From the NCBI GenBank assembly GCA_029934265.1, contig JAOZMN010000129.1, forward strand, positions 1 through 7,804: a stretch of 7,804 nucleotides of DNA, given 5' to 3'. The position numbers and the translations under genes are program-made. This DNA comes from Bacteroidales bacterium. Its GTDB lineage: Bacteria > Bacteroidota > Bacteroidia > Bacteroidales > JAADGE01. The number at the start of each line of letters is the position of its first letter. The first letter of the stretch is position 1. Below, piece by piece: positions 1-5,313 of this stretch. The notes beneath the pieces were generated by a model. That model searched no databases and had not been told where the DNA came from. It saw nothing but the letters and a program-made list of their open reading frames with translations.

Positions 1-803
1 ATTGTAACAACTTCTTTTCCCTTCGGTTGTTTTTTATTGACGGTTTCTTCTTTTTTGTTTCCTTTTTCGTCTTTTGTTACTTTCGTATAAGTGGTCGTTC
101 TACTTGTTTTTTTTCTTCGAGTAGAGTCGGAAGCATATTTTTCCACTTCTACTTTTGTAGATTTTCCTACCGTTATTAAAAGTTTATTTCCTTTAGTCCC
201 TTCTATTTTGTTTTTTTCTTGTTTTTCCAACATTTTAATTTTCATTAAAATATTATCTGCAAGATTCGGGTTGTCTTTTAAGGTTTTCGTTTTGCTTATT
301 TTGTTTTCCGTTACCGGAGGAATATCAACTTTTTTGTCGATTTGAGTTGCTTTGTTTTCCGTTACCGGAGGAATATCAACTTTCTTATCAATTTGAGTTT
401 TTTTGTTTTCCTTTACAGGGGGAATATCAACTTTTTTGTCGATTTGAGTTGCTTTATTTTCCGTTACAGGAGGAACGATACTTGTTTTATTTGTATCGGT
501 TATTTTTGGTTCTTTTTTTTCAATATTTTTTTCTTTTACCGGAACAATCTGTTCAGCAAGAATAATTTTATCCTCTTCTTTTACAACATTTCTCAAAATT
601 CTCCTGTCGGAAACAAAAACAGCGGATTTATCTATAAAAGAATCTGCTTCTTTGTGATTTACCCGACAAGCAACGTGTACAAAAAGCAAATGTGCTGTTT
701 GAAAAAAAGGAAACTTATTTAATACTTCTTTTAATTCTTTATATTCTTTATCTCCCATTAAACAGGGATCTCCCATGTATTTAATTATTTTTTTTGTATC
801 CAT
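1..803 (-). CDS. Bacteroidetes hypothetical protein with tandem 17-residue repeats (N-terminal part, runs off the window)
   Basis: The frame is open from the ATG at 803 to the window edge, giving 267 codons with no stop, so the C-terminus is missing. Function is unknown. Residues 1-75 look like a small folded helical domain, including the stretch FPFFQTAHLLFVHVACR followed by a DRRILRNVV segment. From memory, Bacteroidetes proteins encoded between lptE and secG begin this way and end in TPR-like helices; that end would lie outside the window. Residues 85-180 are a Lys/Glu/Thr-rich low-complexity linker with tandem copies of a 17-residue unit, VDIPPVTENKATQIDKK. After it comes a highly charged Lys-rich stretch. 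There is no signal peptide or membrane segment, so it is probably cytoplasmic. The gene lies 192 bp after lptE and has its own candidate promoter at 902-932. A real coding region is very likely; the family assignment is from memory. Confidence 0.8.
   Translation of the reverse strand, partial: MDTKKIIKYMGDPCLMGDKEYKELKEVLNKFPFFQTAHLLFVHVACRVNHKEADSFIDKSAVFVSDRRILRNVVKEEDKIILAEQIVPVKEKNIEKKEPKITDTNKTSIVPPVTENKATQIDKKVDIPPVKENKKTQIDKKVDIPPVTENKATQIDKKVDIPPVTENKISKTKTLKDNPNLADNILMKIKMLEKQEKNKIEGTKGNKLLITVGKSTKVEVEKYASDSTRRKKTSRTTTYTKVTKDEKGNKKEETVNKKQPKGKEVVT
300..483 (-). repeat. 51-bp in-frame tandem repeat, about 3.5 copies
   Basis: Copies start at 301, 352, 403 and 454, exactly 51 bp apart, and the last is a partial, diverged copy. 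Each unit begins with TTGTTTTCC or TTATTTTCC on the plus strand. The period is 17 codons, so copy-number change keeps the frame. On the coding strand the units read roughly as SIVPPVTENKATQIDKK, VDIPPVKENKKTQIDKK, VDIPPVTENKATQIDKK and a truncated VDIPPVTENK. The copies differ mostly at single bases, which suggests fairly recent duplication inside a linker. Confidence 0.95.
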
Positions 804-901
804 TGTGCAGGGGAATTTAAATTGTGAAATTTTGATTAACTAAAAAATCAATAGTTTGTTAAATTTCTGTATATATCAAAGTTTTACTTTAAGTACTGTG
901 A

Positions 902-932
902 CAAAATTATTGGTATATACAATATTTATAAA
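902..932 (-). promoter_or_regulatory. Candidate Bacteroidetes-type promoter for the repeat-containing hypothetical gene
   Basis: On the minus strand a perfect -7 box, TAATTTTG (902-909), follows a -33 box TTTA (929-932, one mismatch to TTTG) after a 19-nt spacer. Transcription would start near 895 and leave a leader of about 90 nt before the ATG at 803. The region is AT-rich, so a chance match is possible. It would separate expression of this gene from lptE. Confidence 0.4.
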
Positions 933-995
933 AATCCTATTAATAAGGCGAAAGCAAAATCATAAATCGACAATCAAAAACAGTCAATTACTTAT

Positions 996-1511
996 TTACC
1001 AATTTACAACAGAATCGTTAAAAACATCATCGGTTATCAGTTCTATTATTTCATTTACAAGTCCGTCTTCGACTTCTGTCAGTGTTTTTTCACTCGGATA
1101 ATCGGCGTATCTTGTGTATGTTTTTTCAAAATTTACATCTTCATCGTTTTTGCTTTCGTAGGAAACTCTGATGCTTATTGTCAATCTGTTTGTTTGTGCC
1201 GTTTGACCTTGCGTAATAGCCATCGGCTCGGTTTTATAATCACTTATTTCGCCTTCAAAATGCAAGTCTCCGTTTTTGCTCACAAGTTCCAAAGATGTTT
1301 GCGAAACAAATTTATCTTTCATCATTTCAGTAAATTGCTGACTCAAATTCGGATTCACCAGCAATGCTCTGTTAGGGAAATATTTTACCGAAAATGTTTT
1401 GTCTTTTTCGTCTATCGAGGCTCCTGTAAAAGTATAACTTACAGATATACACGCCTCAAAAGTAATAAGTATTATGAAAAAAGACAAATATAATTTAATT
1501 TTATCAAACAT
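996..1511 (-). CDS. lptE: LPS-assembly outer-membrane lipoprotein LptE (Bacteroidetes type)
   Basis: LptE plugs and assembles the LptD barrel, which places lipopolysaccharide in the outer leaflet of the outer membrane. This 171-residue protein starts with a lipoprotein signal: a Lys-containing n-region, a hydrophobic stretch at about 8-18, and a cleavage/lipidation site at FEA-C21. Phe at -3 and Glu at -2 are not the textbook lipobox. The residues after Cys21 (ISVS) lack the acidic surface-export signal known in Bacteroidetes, which fits a protein facing the periplasm. The mature part contains the family stretches YTFTGASI, YFPNRALLVNPNLSQQFTE, KDKFVSQTSLELV and a C-terminal FNDSVVNW, all of which I recognise from Bacteroidetes LptE. 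Length is usual for the family. The gene lies 62 bp after the sigma-54 activator, probably in the same transcript. Start chosen at the only ATG placing the signal peptide at the N-terminus. Confidence 0.9.
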   Translation of the reverse strand: MFDKIKLYLSFFIILITFEACISVSYTFTGASIDEKDKTFSVKYFPNRALLVNPNLSQQFTEMMKDKFVSQTSLELVSKNGDLHFEGEISDYKTEPMAITQGQTAQTNRLTISIRVSYESKNDEDVNFEKTYTRYADYPSEKTLTEVEDGLVNEIIELITDDVFNDSVVNW

Positions 1512-1551
1512 ATTCGTTATTCAAATTTTAAAGTTTTGAAATTTTGAAGTT

Positions 1552-1569
1552 GTAAAATTGTGATTTTAC
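1552..1569. repeat. Small AT-rich inverted repeat between the activator gene and lptE
   Basis: GTAAAAT (1552-1558) and ATTTTAC (1563-1569) are perfect 7-bp arms around a 4-base loop, directly after the activator's stop codon. The stem is weak and no T-tract follows on the coding strand, so it does not look like a terminator. It could be an RNA processing or stabilising hairpin, or simply chance in AT-rich DNA. Confidence 0.3.
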
Positions 1570-1573
1570 TAAA

Positions 1574-2800
1574 TTAATCAATACTATATTCTTTTATTTT
1601 TCGGTAAAGTGTTCTTTCGGATATTTCGAGTTCTTCGGCTGCGTATTTTCGTTTATTTTTGTGTTTGGCTAATGCTTTTTTTATAAGTTCAATTTCTTTA
1701 CTGCGTATGGATAAAGACTCTTCTACAATTTCTTCGGTATCTTCGATTTGATTATTTTGCTCACGTTCATACCGATGCAAATTTTCTTTTTGTACATTTC
1801 CAATAAAAACGTCTTCTTCTGTATAATTATTTTCGGTGTTAAAAAAATCATTATTTGGTTCGATATTAACTTTTCGTCTTCCTGCAAATTCGTTTACGAT
1901 ACTTTTAAGTTCGTTTATTTCGTTTCGCATATCAAACAAAATTTTATATAAAATTTCTCGTTCGGACGAAAATTCTTCTTTATTTACCGAACTGTACAAA
2001 GCAGGCAAATTTGAATTTCCGAATGCCGGTAAATATTTAGATAAAATTTCACCTGTAATTATTCTTTCTTGCTCGATTATCGAAATTTGTTCGGTAACAT
2101 TTTTAAGCTGTCTGATATTGCCGGGCCAACGATAGTTCAGTAATGTTTTTTGGGCGTTTTCTGTAAGTCTGACCGGTGGCATTCTATATTTTTCCGAAAA
2201 ATCTTGTGCGAATTTTCTGAATAATAAAGTTATGTCTTCTTTTCTTTTGCGAAGTGCAGGTACTGATATTGGTACGGTACTGAGCCTGTAATATAAATCT
2301 TCTCTGAATTTTCCTTCCTCTATGGCTTTTATAAAATTCCGATTTGTGGCGGCAATAATCCGAACATCGGTTTTTCGTATTTTCGACGAGCCTACTTTTA
2401 TAAACTCTCCGGCTTCAATTACTCTAAGTAATCGGACTTGCGTAGAAAGTGGCAACTCTCCTACTTCATCAAGAAAGATAGTACCTTTGTCGGCAACTTC
2501 AAAATACCCTTTTCGGCTGTCGTTTGCTCCGGTAAATGCTCCTTTTTCGTGTCCAAAAAGTTCAGAGTCAATCGTTCCTTCGGGAATTGCTCCACAGTTT
2601 ACGGCAATATACGAACCGTGTTTTCTTGCACTGAATTTGTGTATTATTTGCGAAAAAATTTCCTTCCCCACTCCGCTCGCTCCCGTAACCAATACGGTAA
2701 GGTCGGTAGGTGCAACTTGCGAAGCAATATCAATGGCACGATTCAGCTCCGGAGAGTTTCCGATAATACCGAAACGTTGTTTTATCTGCTGAATTGTCAT
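1574..2800 (-). CDS. Sigma-54-dependent transcriptional activator, NtrC family, without a receiver domain (AAA+ and Fis-type HTH)
   Basis: This enhancer-binding protein uses ATP hydrolysis to remodel sigma-54 RNA polymerase at -24/-12 promoters. The 408 residues begin almost directly with the AAA+ domain. Visible motifs are Walker A GASGVGKE (40-47), the sigma-54-contacting GAFTGA loop (87-92), Walker B GTIFLDE (106-112), sensor I RIIAATN, arginine-finger region FREDLYYRL (165-173) and sensor II WPGNIRQLKN (225-234). A helical, possibly coiled-coil segment (about 275-310) and an acidic linker precede a C-terminal Fis-type helix-turn-helix (about 366-405). There is no N-terminal receiver, GAF or PAS domain, so activity is probably set by expression level or an unseen partner. 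All catalytic motifs look intact. The genome must encode RpoN elsewhere. The lptE neighbour suggests envelope genes as targets, which is inference. ATG start at 2800 places MTIQQIKQRFGIIG at the family's usual N-terminus. Confidence 0.93.
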   Translation of the reverse strand: MTIQQIKQRFGIIGNSPELNRAIDIASQVAPTDLTVLVTGASGVGKEIFSQIIHKFSARKHGSYIAVNCGAIPEGTIDSELFGHEKGAFTGANDSRKGYFEVADKGTIFLDEVGELPLSTQVRLLRVIEAGEFIKVGSSKIRKTDVRIIAATNRNFIKAIEEGKFREDLYYRLSTVPISVPALRKRKEDITLLFRKFAQDFSEKYRMPPVRLTENAQKTLLNYRWPGNIRQLKNVTEQISIIEQERIITGEILSKYLPAFGNSNLPALYSSVNKEEFSSEREILYKILFDMRNEINELKSIVNEFAGRRKVNIEPNNDFFNTENNYTEEDVFIGNVQKENLHRYEREQNNQIEDTEEIVEESLSIRSKEIELIKKALAKHKNKRKYAAEELEISERTLYRKIKEYSID

Positions 2801-2810
2801 AAATTTAATT

Positions 2811-2846
2811 CGGGTCTTTGATATTTTTTTAAGCCAAAGACCTTAG
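2811..2846 (-). promoter_or_regulatory. Inverted repeat just upstream of the sigma-54 activator start codon
   Basis: GGTCTTTG (2813-2820) and CAAAGACC (2835-2842) on the plus strand are perfect 8-bp arms separated by 14 bases. In the minus-strand transcript this is a hairpin ending 12 nt before the ATG at 2800, so it could mask the ribosome-loading site or act as a DNA operator. The outer arm (2834-2846) is also nearly complementary to the distal arm at 2954-2968, so alternative pairing is possible. Confidence 0.45.
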
Positions 2847-2859
2847 TTCTATGAGTTTA

Positions 2860-2973
2860 GTCTAAAAAGTATATTTTTTCTCAATCAGACCCTTAGGTTT
2901 TTAATTAAAAAGCTGTAAATCAAATATTTAGATTTGTTAAATTTTGTTAAATCAAACCCTAAGGGTCTTTTTA
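2860..2973. repeat. Copy A of a dispersed intergenic repeat of about 115 bp with inverted-repeat ends
   Basis: This segment aligns over its whole length with 7282-7397. Shared blocks in the same order, read on the minus strand, are GGTTTRATTTAACAAAA, ATTTACAG, GGGTCTG and AAAAAA-n5-CTTTTTA. In the 46 positions from GGTTT to ACAG, my hand alignment gives 36 identities and one single-base gap. The copy contains near-perfect inverted arms: AGACCCTTAGGTTT (2887-2900) and AAACCCTAAGGGTCT (2954-2968), the second with one extra C. Between them is a tandem decamer, TTGTTAAATT then TTGTTAAATC (2934-2953). It has no coding potential. It may be a small non-autonomous element or a shared regulatory leader. 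Confidence 0.6.
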
Positions 2974-2997
2974 TACCGAACTCTTCTATTATTTACG

Positions 2998-3028
2998 CAA
3001 AAATACAACTTTTTTATTTTAAAATAAA
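2998..3028 (-). promoter_or_regulatory. Candidate Bacteroidetes-type promoter for the sigma-54 activator - lptE operon
   Basis: On the minus strand a perfect -7 box, TATTTTTG (2998-3005), follows a TTTA -33 box (3025-3028, one mismatch to TTTG) after 19 nt. It lies right after the phosphatase stop codon at 3036. Transcription would start near 2990 and leave a leader of about 190 nt containing the repeat element and the hairpins before the ATG at 2800. The AT-rich context allows a chance match. Confidence 0.45.
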
Positions 3029-3035
3029 TTTTTCG

Positions 3036-5003
3036 TCATTTATTTATTTTCCACCTTACTCCGAGAACTGTAACATCGTCGAATTGTTGCAGATTACCCT
3101 TCCACTTATCAAAAGTATAAGAAAGTATTTGTTTTTGTACTTGCATCGGCTCTTGACTTATAAGCAAAAGTAAATCTTTTAATCTTTGTTTTTTGAATTT
3201 TTGTTCTCTTCCTTGCTCCAAGCCTCCGAACTGGTCGAAATAACCATCTGAAAATATATATATGCAGTCTCCGTCTTCTAATTCGACTGTCGATTTTTCA
3301 AATTCTTTTTCTCTTTTATGTAATCCTATCGGACACCTTGTCCCTTTAATTTCAAACAATTCACGGTTTCTTATTATAAAAAGAGAATTATATGCTCCGG
3401 AAAATTGCATAATATTTGTATCGGTATTTATTCCGCATAAAGCCATATCCATACCGTTTCTGTTATTATTTCCGAATTGATTAAAAATACTTTTAATTTC
3501 GGCTCTGAGTTTTTCTAAAATCTTATCAGATTCAAAAATTCTTTCTTTTTTTATAATTTGAGTTAAAAAAGTAACTCCGAGTATCGAAAGGAAAGCACCG
3601 GCAACACCATGTCCGGTACAATCGGCTACGGTAAAAAACAGTTTGTTTCCGATTTTTGTCATATAATAAAAATCGCCTCCTACAACATCTCTGGATACAT
3701 GATAAATAAAATGTTCTCCAAGTAAATTTTCTGTTGTTTTTTTATCAGGAAAAAGACCACTTTGTATTTTTTGGGCATAATTTATTCCTTCCGTTATTTC
3801 ATTGTTTGTTTCTTTTAATTCTTCATATAATTTTATCTGTTCTTCGGCTTGTTGTAGATTTATTTTTTTAAGCTGTTGTTTTTTTATTTCGGCGGCTATA
3901 ACTATTGCCGTATTTTCCAAAAAAGATGTATGCGCATCATCTTTTACATATCCGTAAGGTACATACAAATTAATAACGCCAAGAACCTTATTGCTAAAAA
4001 TTAAAGGAATGTTATAATGTCCGTGTTTTTCAATTTTTGTCGGTTGGAGTTTATGACCGGCAACAAATTTATTATTAAAAAGAGTTTTTTTCTGCAATAA
4101 AGCCTTCCCGCACAGACACTCTCCGGGTTTTATTAATTTACAATTTTCAACAAGGTATTCATCAAGTCCTTTTTGAACAGCCGGTTCAAGATTACCGTCT
4201 TCATTGGTAAGAAAAATACAGCCCTTCCCGATAAGATTCATACTCGGCAGTTCTAAAATAGCATCAAGTGCATCCTGCAAAAAATCATTCAACGAAATAT
4301 CATGTTTTGTTACTGTTTTGAGAATTTCTGCGAGAGAGGCTTGTGCTTGAATTTTCTTTTGTGTTTTTTTCAGGTCATCGTTTATCGAAAGTATTTCTTC
4401 TTGCTGTTGCAATGTTTTGTCGAGATATACTGACTTATCGTTATACATTTTTTCAAATGCTTTTTCTGTTTTGAAACGAGTATATTCAAAGATATTTGTC
4501 AGAACGACTACAAAAAGATATGTAAAAACTACTCGGATTAGTATTTTATGAGGATATTCTATCATAAAATCGATGGGATATACTACAAAATATGCCGTTA
4601 TTATTATCAATATCAATGAAGATAAAGTTCCTTTTCTGTTTCCGAGCAACAATATTGAAAATAAAGGATAAGTATAGTACCAATACAAACCTGTTCCGTC
4701 TTTTCCTATAAAAGAAAAAATAGAAAACATTAAAATAAATATTATAGAAGTGACGACATAAGATGCAAATACAATTTTTTTCTTTTTTTTGAATATGATA
4801 AGATTAATTAAAATTATCAAAAAAACGGTATATATTGCTATTGCTTTTTGAAGTTCGGAGTGTATAAGACGAAGAGTTCCAAATAAAAATAAAGCGAACA
4901 TTCCGGTATAAGAAAATAATGTAACGATTATTGCTTCCCTTACATTTTCTCTGCCGAATTCGACTTTAAATTTCTGTGTTATGTTTTTTATTATTTCAGC
5001 CAC
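3036..5003 (-). CDS. Membrane-anchored GAF + SpoIIE/RsbU-type PP2C serine/threonine phosphatase
   Basis: Proteins of this type dephosphorylate serine or threonine on regulatory partners, classically STAS-domain anti-anti-sigma factors. The 655 residues start with about six hydrophobic helices (roughly 24-46, 54-71, 78-99, 107-120, 127-146 and 154-171), then a coiled coil (about 180-222). A GAF-like sensor domain (about 225-372) carries the motif GECLCGKAL (294-302). A second coiled coil (375-405) leads to the phosphatase domain (about 410-652). Its metal-binding acidic motifs are intact: VGGDFYY (Asp444), ADCTGHGVAGAFLS (Asp461), MDMALC (Asp519), SDGYFDQFGG (Asp586) and DDVTVLGVRW (Asp642/643). 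It is therefore probably active and faces the cytoplasm. The start is GTG at 5003; there is no upstream in-frame ATG, and the next internal Met (35) lies within the first membrane helix. A strong promoter match about 20 nt upstream supports this start. No kinase or STAS partner is in the window. Confidence 0.92.
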   Translation of the reverse strand: MAEIIKNITQKFKVEFGRENVREAIIVTLFSYTGMFALFLFGTLRLIHSELQKAIAIYTVFLIILINLIIFKKKKKIVFASYVVTSIIFILMFSIFSFIGKDGTGLYWYYTYPLFSILLLGNRKGTLSSLILIIITAYFVVYPIDFMIEYPHKILIRVVFTYLFVVVLTNIFEYTRFKTEKAFEKMYNDKSVYLDKTLQQQEEILSINDDLKKTQKKIQAQASLAEILKTVTKHDISLNDFLQDALDAILELPSMNLIGKGCIFLTNEDGNLEPAVQKGLDEYLVENCKLIKPGECLCGKALLQKKTLFNNKFVAGHKLQPTKIEKHGHYNIPLIFSNKVLGVINLYVPYGYVKDDAHTSFLENTAIVIAAEIKKQQLKKINLQQAEEQIKLYEELKETNNEITEGINYAQKIQSGLFPDKKTTENLLGEHFIYHVSRDVVGGDFYYMTKIGNKLFFTVADCTGHGVAGAFLSILGVTFLTQIIKKERIFESDKILEKLRAEIKSIFNQFGNNNRNGMDMALCGINTDTNIMQFSGAYNSLFIIRNRELFEIKGTRCPIGLHKREKEFEKSTVELEDGDCIYIFSDGYFDQFGGLEQGREQKFKKQRLKDLLLLISQEPMQVQKQILSYTFDKWKGNLQQFDDVTVLGVRWKINK

Positions 5004-5028
5004 GAAAGTAATATATACAAATAGTGTG

Positions 5029-5060
5029 CAAAAGTAACTTAAACTATAAAAAAAATCAAA
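5029..5060 (-). promoter_or_regulatory. Strong Bacteroidetes-type promoter for the GAF-SpoIIE phosphatase
   Basis: On the minus strand TTTG (5057-5060) is followed after 20 nt by TACTTTTG (5029-5036). Both boxes match the Bacteroidetes -33 TTTG / -7 TAnnTTTG consensus exactly at near-ideal spacing. Transcription should begin around 5021-5024 and leave a leader of only about 20 nt before the GTG at 5003. This is the best promoter match in the window. Confidence 0.7.
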
Positions 5061-5093
5061 TAATCATTACCGACTATGCCATTTTTTACAGTC

Positions 5094-5121
5094 CAAAATC
5101 ACAGGTAAACCGATGATTTTG
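5094..5121. promoter_or_regulatory. 8-12-8 inverted repeat upstream of the phosphatase promoter (possible operator)
   Basis: CAAAATCA (5094-5101) and TGATTTTG (5114-5121) are perfect inverted arms separated by 12 bases, a geometry common for dimeric regulators. It lies about 70-100 bp upstream of the predicted transcription start, an activator-like position. A second, overlapping inverted pair, TAAACCG (5106-5112) and CGGTTTA (5151-5157), is also present. Which protein would bind is unknown. Confidence 0.35.
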
Positions 5122-5153
5122 TATATTTTTACTATAGGCTAAAATAATGCCGG

Positions 5154-5186
5154 TTTATTTTTTATTTTTTTTATTTTTTTTATTTT
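5154..5186. repeat. T-run tract with tandem T8A units
   Basis: Single A residues at 5157, 5164, 5173 and 5182 separate T-runs of 6, 8 and 8 bases, giving a 7-9 base simple repeat. On the minus strand this is an A-tract array about 95-125 bp upstream of the phosphatase promoter boxes. Such tracts bend DNA and are prone to slippage. Confidence 0.8.
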
Positions 5187-5313
5187 GATGAAACCCACAT
5201 TGTGGGATTTAAAATTAAATCTTAACACCCAAGAAGATGATTATGCTTTCATTACTTATTTTCAGAGTGTTACAAATTATAAACAGATGAAAATCATTTT
5301 TTTTGATATTTTT

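Larger units (their letters stand above)
5004..5313. other. 310-bp intergenic region between the PurF-family and phosphatase genes
   Basis: No gene is supported here. From right to left it holds an unexplained stretch (5188-5313) with the compact palindrome CCCACATTGTGGG (5194-5206), a T-rich repeat tract (5154-5186), an inverted repeat (5094-5121) and the phosphatase promoter (5029-5060). A plus-strand frame beginning near 5185 covers part of it, but it continues antisense into the PurF-family gene and I do not treat it as coding. I see no clear intrinsic terminator for the PurF-family gene. Confidence 0.7.

Noticed and set aside
342..722. Plus-strand open frame of 126 codons across the repeat region
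   Set aside because: It is antisense to the long open minus-strand frame, is Phe/Tyr-rich as expected from complementing Lys/Glu codons, and has no recognisable domain.
1512..1573. Several imperfect TTTTGAA-type repeats before lptE
   Set aside because: Short and low-complexity; expected in AT-rich spacer DNA and without consistent spacing.
2322..2792. Plus-strand open frame of about 156 codons
   Set aside because: It is a shadow of the highly conserved AAA+ coding region on the other strand and has no promoter or family resemblance.
2811..2850. Sigma-54 promoter (TTGGC near 2834) upstream of the activator
   Set aside because: There is no GC doublet at the -12 position after TTGGC on the minus strand, so it does not fit the -24/-12 consensus.
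2952..2973. Intrinsic terminator formed by ACCCTAAGGGT followed by CTTTTT
   Set aside because: The T-run lies on the plus strand, where there is no gene to terminate, and the local stem is only about four base pairs.
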